NCBI GenBank assembly: GCA_023634235.1 | Contig: JAMKCF010000029.1 | Coordinates: 1,488,001-1,552,000 of the forward strand | Direction of reading: 5' to 3' | DNA length: 64,000 bases | DNA from: Pisaster brevispinus | Taxonomy: Eukaryota > Echinodermata > Asteroidea > Forcipulatida > Asteriidae | Shown: in pieces, positions 20,244-31,800 of the stretch | Layout of the letters: each line of letters starts with the position of its first letter | How positions within the stretch are numbered: the first letter of the stretch is position 1 | Notes under the pieces: generated by a model | The model's database searches: none | Told to the model about the DNA's origin: nothing | What the model saw: the letters and a program-made list of their open reading frames with translations, nothing else | Translations under genes and position numbers: made by a program

Positions 20244-21650
20244 GGCCTACACAGAATGTTCGAGTGTGTGGAAGAAGGAATGCTGAAAGCACCCTGATTA
20301 TGAAAGATATCCTCCGCAATATTCTTGTTCAGATACTGTCAAAGTGAAGACAAAAGCAGTTGAAGTCCCCGGCATTGCTTATTCTGATTGCCGCAGTCAG
20401 TCCAGATAAAACAGGATCACAACCTGATGAGATTTTCTAAGGTTGTTGGATGGTGTGCTTATTCAAAACCGTGGAGCATGGGAACGAGTTTACTCTCCAA
20501 AAATGAATAATGTGTAAAGCAATACACCGTTCCAGTTCCTATATTAGGGGGGGGGGGGTAGAGGCCAAGCCAGTGAATGAACCACAAAATGCTGTTCGTT
20601 CGTGTCAATTTGGTTTCTTTTCAAAATGCAGTTTATCGTGTATTATACAAATACATTGGTTTAGAGTCGGGGCAGACCGCAATGACGCCTTTTCCCAGGC
20701 TCTGTGTTAAGTTAACTCAAACTTCGCTGCGAAGAGTTTTCAGGAAAAGTATCGTGCATCATTCCACCAAAATCATTGGCCTTAAAGAATTATGTCAAAT
20801 CTCAAAGGGTTCGAGAGTCGAGAATATGGTGAACTTGACTGCATGAGTTGTGAGGGAATTTAGCTCTGTTTAAAATTCACCCTGAAGCTGAGGAGATAGA
20901 AGGTAGAATGCTGGTTCCAACCACCACATGGGTTATGATATGACATAATAAACCCTCGGTGAATAAGACAATGGTGAATAGTGAATACAAGAGATAAAGA
21001 AATAGTTGGGGTGTTAATATTTGACCAAGAGAAACCATTTACAAGAAGAGGGGGGGTTCTGGGTTTGATCCCAGAAGATTGAAAAGGGAAGGTTCTGTCT
21101 AGGGTTGCGTTCAACACACTTTCCAAAATCGCGCTGGCGGCTAATTTAACATATCACACACGGTGAGTTGTCAAGAGTACATGTATTTATTTTGATCAGT
21201 TATCGGATGGTGTTGAAGGCTTTATCGTAATAAAAAAAAAGAAGAGGAAGAACTGTTTGAAGATTATGTTGATTTTTGAGTCGAGATTGACCCTACTTTA
21301 AGTCAAACTGACTACACTGAAACTGTGTTTTAAGAGAAAATACTTTCATTCTGATTCATGCTCTATTTGTAGATGTCATTCTCTGTTTGGTCAGCATAAT
21401 ATCAAGGAGAGATCCACTTTAGGCCTAAAAAGTGCCGTACCAAACCCGCCATTATTGCAACTGAACACAGCCCAAGCTCGTTCCTTTAATACGGTTTCGC
21501 CGAGCCAGCCGTTCTTAATTTTGACAAAAGGGGATCGATAAGGCATACTACCCATAGGAACGAGGTTATCCAGTTCTGCTTTAACACATCACGTGATGGC
21601 TAAAATTTTTAAGTTTTAAATATAATTGTTTACTTTGTGTCCCCCCCCCC

Positions 21651-21780
21651 CCCCCTCCTCTTTATTTTCTATAAAGAACTAAACTTGACACCTCAAATGT
21701 TTTCTAAAGCTTGCCTTTTATTATATTATTCCCACTTGCATATAGAGAGAGACTTCAAAACTGACAAAATTGTAAGCTTT
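21651..21780. repeat. Direct repeat copy 1 (about 125 bp)
   Basis: Shares CCTCAAATGTTTTCTAAA, GCCTTTTATT and ATAGAGAGAGACTTCAAAAC with 22290-22410. Confidence 0.8.
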
Positions 21781-22289
21781 TTAACATTATGGGTGCCTTC
21801 CGGTCATATTATTTTTCTGTGCACGTCCTTTACAAAAACTCGCTATATGATGCTTATATCAAATACCATCAAAATGTTTTTCGTGGCCACATGGTCTCAT
21901 CTTATGACTTGCTATACCGAGTCCATAATATGTATGATTTCACTCTTCCCTCTATAAACATCACCAGAAAAAAATGTTCTTTTTAGTAAGTTCTACCTTT
22001 GTTCTCCTTCCCCCTTCCAATTGCCCCTACCCCCTTTTTTCCTGCAAGATAAGGATGCTCGAAAACATGTAGAAAACCTCTATTTTAACCATCGCCTGAT
22101 TGTTCAAAAGACAGAGACCTTTGTCTCCCACTTAAACAACAAACAGTCATAGGATTGTTTATTATCAGAGACCACACCGGAGCCTGCAGGTTTCATCTCT
22201 CGATGGCAACAGCTGAAAATAATTTCTAATTCGCTTCACTAATTCGCTGCAGACTAGTTGGGCAGAGCAGTACCTGGTCATGCTGTCTC

Positions 22290-22410
22290 CCCTCTCTATC
22301 TCATAAAGAGCTATACTGGACGCCTCAAATGTTTTCTAAACCTTGCCTTTTATTTTATTTTTCCCACTTGTATAGAGAGAGACTTCAAAACTGACAAGTG
22401 TAACTGACCT
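22290..22410. repeat. Direct repeat copy 2
   Basis: Partner of 21651-21780 in the same orientation, 640 bp away and clearly similar over its full length. Confidence 0.8.
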
Positions 22411-23035
22411 TTTAAAAAAAAAGTATTTCAGTCCTTCAAGGTATTCTGACTCATAAAGAAATGAAAACACCCCGAGGATAAAAAAGTTCGTCATAAAATA
22501 TTTCAAATATCAAAATTACATTAGGTCTAATTTTTAAAACAATTGATCTCATATTTCAAACATCATAACAGTCAATGTACATGGGGTTGGAAAATCAAAG
22601 GTAAATTATACGTAACTTGCCTGTGATTTCAATTTACGATTTGTAACCTTATTCAAGGTAACCGGGTAAAATATTTTCTGCTGTGCAGCTCCTAGAAACT
22701 TGGCCGAGGTAATTCAACATTCCATAATAAACGGTAGCTATGAGAGTTGCCACTGGCCTTTTGTGTCGGCTGATCATAGAGATATTCTCTTCCCCTCTTG
22801 TTTTGACCTGGTGTGGCAGGAGATTCCGCCCGGAGATTATGTACAACTTCTTCTGATAGCGCCCTCTTTTGAATCAACCTCCTTCAGCCCATGTTAATTT
22901 CCCATAATGGAGAACCGAACCACAGGGAGACCGATTTCCCTAAGACTATATAACTCACACATAGATCCTTGTCATATGAAGAACAAAAATCACAATCAAA
23001 ACAGAACAGGCACGGAAAATATTCCATCCCACACA

Positions 23036-23060
23036 ATTTTTTTTTTTTTTTTTTTTTTTA
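23036..23060. repeat. Poly(T) run
   Basis: An uninterrupted run of about 23 T. Confidence 0.8.
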
Positions 23061-24978
23061 CTTTTAAAGACGTGGACTCCTTCATGTAGACGCCAACCTT
23101 GTCCGCCATTACACGACATTGCCTCATTTAGACAACGAGAGGGGAATGATCATTTTGGGAACGATACTGAATCCAACAGCTATCCAATCAAATAACGAGG
23201 TGTGGTAATTAGCATACCAGTTTGTGCACGCAAATGGTTTTTCTTTAGTAATACTCAACAATATTTATCTTATGTAGTTGTATAAGCACAATTCCCACAA
23301 GTAGAAAACTTTCTCTTTAAATAAAAAAATTAAGTTGAAAAAAAAAAAATTCTGTAAAAAAGCTTCTAATAATTCTTATAATTTCTTGGAATTTATCATT
23401 TAAGTAAACTGAAAATACAATCCATTTAAAGGGGCTGTATAGACATGATCAACGCAGGCCTGTGGCTGTACATGGAACTATGACCTCTCACCCAATTAGT
23501 ACACATGCGGGCACGCTCTCCATAGATTAGACTTGGTTCCAAGTCTGCAATCGTGGCTTTTACTCTACCCGATAGCCAATACATTATTCCCTGAAATAGC
23601 GCCCTCTTGTAGATTAACCTCCGTCATTAGCCTACGATCACAGACTTAGGACCATTGTTCAACGTTTTGTACACAACCTATGGCGAATTAGTTCAAAAGT
23701 GGACGGAACAATCTGATTGGTCGGAATTGCAAAAACCTTCGATAACATGAATATTCAAACAAAACCCTCTATGGGATAGGTTGTGAGCTCTTCCATTTAA
23801 ACTGTAGGGTGCATCTGTTATCGCGGAGTAGGAATCATGTATATCGTTATGTGTTTTTTACTACATTAAGATCTCATTAAACCTTTTATAAAGACTGTCT
23901 ACGTACCAAGGACTATACAAATTTAATATCGAATGAACATAAAGCAACAACTTTAAGCGAGTTCAGCCTGTTAGTAATAGACGCTGCCAGTAATGTTTTT
24001 GCCGTCTCCTGATTGGCCAGCTCCCTGGCTTACGCTTGATTGTTTACATTTATCTTTGAATACATGAATATACATAAACGCGAGGGGGTCAAGTCTGAGC
24101 TTGCGAGTTGGGGCGCGTGATAGCTAATCTGTGGGGGCGTTTTTCGTGGCTGATGCAGAGGAATAACTGCGATCTCAGACTTGAAATCAAGTCTATCCAT
24201 AGATATGATATGGGTGGAGGGTGCACCCGTGCTGTAACTGGGTGAGGATCCATAATTCCCCGAACAGCCACAGACCTGCATTGATCATGACGACACATAC
24301 ATTGTTAAATATATCTTTAAGAAAAATTATACCGATAAAAAATAAAACAAAATAGATATAGGCTTATAGTTATAAGTGTACATAAATTTCATTCAGATAT
24401 AACTTGACCAAGTATGTTGTTTCATTTTTAGATGCGTAATTACTACCAAATGTTACTTTAATTTCCTCCCCAGCAAAAGGTACATTACCTAAAAATTGAA
24501 TGTCTGTGAACAATCCACCTGACAGAAACCTTTACAGGCCCAAAGGTTGCGACCCAATTAAGCTATAAAGAAATGTCTCCATGGTGATGCCAACCAAACT
24601 GTGTTCAATTGAGATTATACTTTCTAATTGGGACATATTTAGGATCGTACTACTAGGCCTAATTGGGCTTTTAGACCTACCCTTAACTGTCCACACACCC
24701 GATAAAGTAAGCATAAACACTGAACGTTACCTATTTCAATATAATGGCTTGTGCTTACAATAAATTATCAATTTACATTTTGTTTAACAATAGCGAACAG
24801 ATATCATTAAAAATGGAAGTGATGTGTTCTAACACCAGCCCCTACTGTTTTAAGAATGGAATGGAAATAGACCAAAAAGTCACATCAGTCTTCGAAAAAT
24901 ACACTGGGTTTTCATCTATGAATACAGTGAAACAATGCAAAGTAAGATTTGAAATTTTTCAAAATCAGAATACAATCT

Positions 24979-25084
24979 AGTGGTTTAACAGCTCAATTTT
25001 TCCCACACTATGCTCTGATCGCCCTCATTCTCCTGAAGACAATCAGAACAAACTGATACCATTGTAGAGATGTTAAACCACTGG
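24979..25084. repeat. Inverted repeat flanked element (AGTGGTTTAACA ends)
   Basis: AGTGGTTTAACAGCTC on the left and GAGATGTTAAACCACT on the right face each other across about 75 bp. A third copy of the motif idea, AGAACCACT, lies just outside. Confidence 0.55.
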
Positions 25085-25750
25085 TTCTTTCAGAACCACT
25101 ACAACTCATAGAGAGTTTTATGTGCGGGTGTTTCAGCAAACCTCTGGAGTCCGTTTTGGCTACCCCCACTCAGAAACATGTAAGAGCTTTGGTCATTGGT
25201 TGAGAGGTTCCGCGTGTTCGGTTGAACCGCGGTGGCGCGGCTGTTCCGACCAAGTCGTAAAAGACTTGTTGGCTCGGTTTATAGGCTTAGTTTCAACATG
25301 GCAGACTTTAAAAACTATCGAAAAATGTTGATGTAATTCTTTTAAAAAAAGAAATACCCTGGCGTATAACGATTAAATAATGTTGATAACGTTACAAAGA
25401 CTTAATAGTTCCATTACTTGAAAATAAAATGAATAATTAAAATGTATATTTTAAGAACGTGAATTTTCAAGAGATGTACCTATGTCATGAAATGTTTCTG
25501 GTTCCCGGCACGTTTTCGCGGAGCTCTTGGAAATTGTTTTGGCTCAGTGAATTTTACATCAGAAGCTTGTTTCCGGTCAAGGTCGCGAAAAAATGCCTTT
25601 GCTTCCGTAAGTGCCGTAATGTAGTCCAAATAAGTGTCTCAGTGTAGCAATAAAAAACGAAAGCTAATGACATATAAAAAACTTTTAAAGGCCGCAAAAA
25701 TGTTATCAAAATTGTGTTTTTCAAAGTCACCGGGAAATAATGTGGATTTC

Positions 25751-25897
25751 CTAAGATGGAGTGATTGGGGCTTGGCTGGAACTTGGAGTCTGGCCATCCA
25801 TGGTAATATTTCCAAAGATGATTTTGGTCCCAAAGGCAACAGCGATGGCAAGAATGGCCGTGACAATGGTAGAGTAGTTCATCGAAAAGCCGTAGAG
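25751..25897 (-). CDS. GRL gene exon 6: TM7 and stop
   Basis: The exon has 48 codons plus TAG; the acceptor is TTTTTTAAAG. LYGFSMNYSTIVTAILAI begins the membrane segment, which runs on through AVAFGTKIIF. A short polar tail GNITMDGQTPSS ends in APITPS. The G-F-x-x-N-Y-S-T-x-V-x-x-I-L pattern is that of TM7 in gustatory receptors. The CDS closes at 25751. Confidence 0.82.
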   Translation of the reverse strand, partial: LYGFSMNYSTIVTAILAIAVAFGTKIIFGNITMDGQTPSSSQAPITPS

Positions 25898-28800
25898 CTT
25901 TAAAAAATAAATGAGGATAATCTTAGGAATCTACATCTCCCCGCCCACTTTACAGAAAATTAAATTAAATTGCAAAAAATAAAACAAAATTATTTGTTAT
26001 TAAAAAGAAAAGAGAATTAGTTCATGAAAATAATCTCAATGCTTCAGAAAAACTGTCTGCAAAAACTGTCTACAAACCTGTGTCTTGCTAAACTATCCCG
26101 GACGTACCAAAGACTAAATGTCGCCAAGATTTGATATTTTTGCAACAAGCTGCCCCTGTGCGACATTACAACCTTTTACACTGACACAACGACATGCAGC
26201 TGTTAAAAACAATTAGCTGCTTAGCACAACAAATCTTTCTAAGCAGAAACAGGGCACCATTTAAATCACCATGTAATGTCAACTGTTTCCGACTGTTACC
26301 CTGATATATATTGCTTAGCAGAAATATAAAAAACTTCTCCATTGCATACAAAATTTCACTAAATCAGAACAAGATGTTAAAGAGCGAAAACTAAAACAAA
26401 GGAGATGGAAACAAATGAGTGAAACCGAACACAACAAACAAACACAACAATTATCATACCGCATTTGTTCTTTTATATTCAATCAGGAAACAAAACAAAT
26501 GTCAACCACAAAACAAACAAAAAATGCTTACCGTTATAGAAAGAGACGCTTGTCTGATGAACATAATAACTGGCATACGTTTTTCACTTGGGCAAATCAT
26601 CTACAGAAACGTGAATTTCAAAAGAATTGATGCTTAAATGGGTTACAAGCCAGACGATACCATTTAATTTAAAAGTACATAACTTCTGACTGGTTGCCTG
26701 CTCATTTTTGCTCAGGAAACTCAACCACTTACCCTAGCAGTTTCCTGTATTAAATATGCCTAATGTTAAGCTGTAAACTACTATTTGTTATTAATTGCAA
26801 AAACAAATTCTAGAAACAATGTTTATTTATTTTGTTTTTAATGAGAGATTGCCTAACATCACAAGGCCACGGAAGGCCACTTCAAGGTGAGGGCTACACT
26901 TAACTGATTTGGGCCATCGACCCAAACCAACTGCCACCGGGGGCATGTTGCCACCTACTCCTGGGGCTGAAACAGCATTACCCCTTCAAAGTTCTTAAGG
27001 ATGTAGGCATGGGTATCATCCACTAGAAGCCTGGCTGGTAGAGCAGAATGCACTATGTACCTTCCCAACTTTTTACGAAGCAATGTTATGTTAAAGTGCC
27101 TTGCTCAAGGGCACAAGTGTCATGACCGGGATTCGAACCCACACTCTACTGCTGATAAAACCAGAGCTTGGGTCCGATGAACCTAACTGCTCGGCCACGA
27201 CACACCATAACTGCAGTCAAGTTCAAAGCCTACTTCCCAAACTTTACTTGGATTACAAGTGAACTTTCCCAAAGGTCTTTTTAAAACCACTTGGTGTGTT
27301 GTATTTATAAACACAAATGTGTTATAAATATGGCCGTAATATTTCTGGGTACAAATACAGTTGACGCTTATAAACGCCCGAAACAATTCCAAAGCGTCCT
27401 CTTTGGATTGCGGTCATTTGACCGGCTGACATGTTTACATGCCCCAGGACAATCCATTGTGTAGTGTGCACAAGCATGCACTTACTGACTTACTTTGGTA
27501 CACTTCATTTCCCCAATTCAAAGAGGGACAAAGGGTACTGGAATTCATACTCAACATCTCCCTTTTTCTGGGGCTATTACACAAATGTAATTCCCAGTTC
27601 CAGGCCTTCATCCTTTTGTTGTACAAACGAGGGTGCCACCATCGTTTTCATTGTACTTGGCACATGGGAGGTAAGTCCGGGATTCCAGCATACCATGGCC
27701 GATTATCGACAGTGGCTCATGGCCAGGGTTCAGGCCTATTCACGGTAAGACATCCCATAGTTTCTCGAAAAGGAACCAAAAATGAGAACATTTGTTCTCT
27801 TTACTTTATTTAGTCAGGGTTTCATTGTGACAACAATATTATGTAATAAAATATTTAAAACATTGCCTTGGAAGTTTCTTAAAAATAATTACCGCACAGA
27901 GGCAAGTTAACGCTTTGTTTAACAGTGACATGAAGTGGTTAAAAGTGACAATAAAGTGTTGACATTTACCTTTGAGACACGCTCCCCCTCTCCGTTTACC
28001 TCAATAGGCCCTGAACAGAGTAAAGGTAACAATGACAGAGGGATGAAGAAGATGATCATGTCAGCGATGGTGGCATCGTGGTCAATCCAGTACATGAGGT
28101 AGTACAGACTCCACAAGAGGATCAAGATAATCCAAGACGTTATCCAACGTTGGAGGATCGTGGAGGTTGTGTTTAGACGACACTGTCAACCAATAAGACA
28201 CATGGTAACAGAATGGATTCAAGCTAAATCTTTATTATATTCTTTATGCCCGATGGAAAACATTAAATCATTGCGGTACCAGCTGCTAAAACATAGGATT
28301 CGAACTGCCTCTAGCTGCCAGGCTAGCTCGGTGGTCTTGTGGTAAGACATCTGCTCTAGCAATGCAAAGGTCGTGGGTTCAAATCCCACTGAGTGATACG
28401 CCTGTAGATTTTATTTCACAGGACTTGGGCAAGTACTGAATATACAGTGCTTGTGTAAGTGCAGAAACCAAACAACAATAACAATAATATGATAATAATC
28501 CTAATCCTAATCTAAATAACAATACAGTATTTGTAATTTGTGCCGCACACTCTCCTGTTATAAATACTTAGAAGTGCAAGGCCTTAAATGGAGGGTATAG
28601 TGATAACTTTGGTAATTACTCCAATCAATAATGACCACAAAAACCTACACGGCGAGCACTGGAGAGCTATTGATATTATAAAACAATGTCAGAAACAACC
28701 CCATTTGAAATAATGTAGCTTTAGAGAAAGAGGTCATTTTTCACCAAAACATTTGAATCTGAGAAAGGCTTCAGGCATGAAGCCTTTCTCAGGCATCTGG

Positions 28801-31800
28801 AAACACACAATCCTATGCAACAAAGGTGTTTTTTCTTTCATTATTTTCTTGCAACTTTGATGATCAATTGAGCCTAATTTTTAACAGGTGTATTATTTTA
28901 AGCATATGTTGGGATACACCAAGTGAAGATACTGGTCTTTGACAATTACCAAAAGTACATGTACACCCTGCCTTTAGGACAAGTTAATGTTTCAAATGGC
29001 AGACAGCAAGCATGTTGCTGCTGGAAGAGAGTGTGTGTGTTTTTTTTCAAAGGTTTTCAGGTAGTTCATTAAGACAAGGAAACAGGTTACGTAGAGATCA
29101 GAGACCTGGGGCCAGTGTCATAGAGCTGCTTATTTAAAAAGCACAGAACCAAGCAAAGCACAAAACAACCATGCTTACCAGAAATAGGTTACCAGCCAAA
29201 TACCATGTCATATGTCAGTTATGACTGGTTTCCTGCTTGTTTTTGCTCAGCAGATATTTGTTAAGCAATATTTTCTTCTTCACATTTTCTTCTTCATATG
29301 GTGTATCATATAAGAGCACCGGACTCAAGCTCTGGTGTTTCCGACTCAGCAGAGTGTGGGTTCGAGTCCCAGTCGTGACACTTGTGTCCTTAAGCAAGAC
29401 ACTTAACCATTATTGCTTTGTCCTTCGGATGGGACGTAAAACCGTTGTGTAATCCACGTAAAAGAACCCAGTGCACTTTTCAAAAAGAGAAGGGGTTCGC
29501 CCTGGTGTTCCTGGTTTGATTGGCTGCATATTGCGTCACAGCACCTTGTAAGCCATTACATGGTGCTATGCGATAGTTGAGTAGTTTGTACCCAAGCTCA
29601 ATGATAATTGAGTAGCTTTTAACCAAACTCAAGAGTAGTTTGTACCCAAGCTTCATGATAATTGAGAAGTTTGTACCCAAGCTCCATGATAATTGAGTAG
29701 TTTTTAACCAAACTCAAGAGTAGTTTGTACCCAAGCTCCATGATAATTGAGTAGTTTTTACCAAACTTCATGAAATCAAGTAGTTTTTACCAAAATCCCA
29801 TGATAATTTGGGACAGAACTTTCCTTGAACCATGATACACAAAAGATATTGGCACCTAAACTGTAGGTTTGCCAATAAAAAGAACTGCAAAGGTAACTTG
29901 GCAATGTCAACCAAGCAGATCCGTGACACAATTGGGTCATATTTTAGAAAATGCTCGGTATGCAGGACTTATACTTCGCTCTGTTTAGGACAAAGATGAT
30001 GGGGAAACTTTCTGGGTGTATTCAAGCTAACTTTACGCTTCAGAAATTCTGCAAATCATGTTTTGAAGCAATTCAAAGTGGATTATAAATAACAATGTGC
30101 TTCACTGATTCTATACATGGTCAAGGCTGAGCAGAGTGACTGATTTCGTCACACATAGGTAAATAAAGGTTAGGTTTCAAACTAAAATTACCACATGAGG
30201 CATAGGTGTATGGGCATGGGGACTCCTTGGTTAAGAGGCGGGCAGAGGGGTTTATTTTCGCAAAATTTTACACAGACAAAAACATAAGTCTTAATTTCTA
30301 ATACCCAGTAAAATGGGTGTTTTTCTTTCTCTATCCAATTTTTGTTTTGCTGTATCCAAGTTTCGCCCACTGTTTTGCCTGAATTTGGGGGGGGGGGTTC
30401 ATACACCTGTAATAGTTAAAACTAGGCTCGAGTGTTAGTCAAAACAAACACTAGGTGTTCGGGAACACAATAAATGCAAGGTTTCAGCTCGCTGGCGAAT
30501 TTTGTTTGTATAAACAGATCATGTAAAACTGCACCTTTAACGTGATGTCCTGTGACAATAGATGTTGTCATTAGAACAGGATCTCAAATTTTGGATGTTA
30601 CACATCCCAGCTTGAATACATGCAAACTTTCAGCTTGAGCACATTTTTTCCTGTCAATACAAAAAGATGGTTTCTGTATGTGATCAATGATATAAACTAC
30701 TGAGTGTACACTAGTATGAAAGAAAGGCTTACCTGCAGCTTCCAGTAACGGTCTAATATCTCTGGATTTGTGAGGCGTTTAATTGCTGGCGTATGGGTAA
30801 ATCCAGATAATAGGGATGTATTCTGCCATTTTAACCCATCCTGTAACACATCAACAAAATAAAGTAGTGATGTCAATTGTCAAGTCTATCCTTTATATTG
30901 TTACCCAAAGTTTAATTGGTGCAAATAATTTCATCTGGTATACAGATTGGTAAATGCAAGGGTGTATGGGGGACTAGTTGATTAAGAGAGGGGGGCAGAG
31001 GGGTTGATTTGCCCAACACTTTACACAGATAAAAACATAAATACCAATTTATTATACTGGATACATGCTTTTTTGCTTTCTCTGGGCAATTTTCTTTTTG
31101 CTGTGCTGAAATTTCCCCCTCTGATTTGCCTGAATTCAGGAGGCCAGTTGCCCCCTACTGCCCCCCGGGTCGTACCCCTGTTATGGCGGTAAGTATATTG
31201 CTACCATTACACTGATATGTGTGATAAGCACTGCACACTCAATGCTTTCCGAGTCCTTTAGAAAAACAAATCTACAGGCTACTGGAGTGGGATTCGAACC
31301 TAAGACCCTCCCATTCTAGAACACGTCATGACCACTAGACCACAGCAATTACAGACCTGTTCAAATACTGTAATTAGCGGGGGCTTCCACAAAAACCTTT
31401 TTCCCCACTTAGGACTCTGGAAGCATCCAGTATTTGAAGCTCATCACACATTTTTGCTACTTCATGGAGACCAAGGATTAAAGGGAAAACACATAACTCC
31501 ATAGAGGAAATCTAAAGACTGGGGTGCTCCACAAAGAAAATAGTGTCAAAAAAGTTTATGGGAAACTGTTAAGTGCAGGGACAAAGAAAAGAACAAAAAG
31601 AATGCTTCAAAAATGACAAAGTTTATCAGTCATTTTTTCCAGAGAAGTAGTTGCGAAAAATTCAAGGATTTAAATAAAAAGTAGGTTTGCATTGCAGAGA
31701 TCGAGTTGACTGAGACTATTGAGTTTGTTGATATCCTGAGCACTCGGACTCTGACACCACTCGTTGTATGGTGAAACTCACCATTTGAAACTTAACTAAT

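Larger units (their letters stand above)
15027..25750. other. Intergenic spacer between HYR 5' end and GRL 3' end
   Basis: No coding exon could be supported in these 10.7 kb. It holds two 43-bp minisatellite arrays (16010-16545, 19125-19632), a TTTGTTGGTCAAAATAT array (16811-16985), related TTGGGTA-rich AT sequence to 17830, a CRE/TATA pair at 20195-20243, direct repeats at 21651 and 22290, and poly(C) and poly(T) runs. Short open frames on both strands (for example 15684-16032 and 21637-21957) are low in complexity and look like chance. HYR regulatory sequence is expected just above 15026, but no clear TATA box is seen. Confidence 0.6.

Noticed and set aside
24030..24298. 83-codon minus-strand frame as an exon
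   Set aside because: Some splice-like words are present, but no partner exon or known domain was found.
27439..27813. 124-codon plus-strand open frame antisense to the GRL intron
   Set aside because: Overlaps another frame of similar length on the same strand (27431-27748), no recognisable domain, and shares words with nearby repeats. A GTAAGT at 27671 was considered as a donor, but no partner exon was found.
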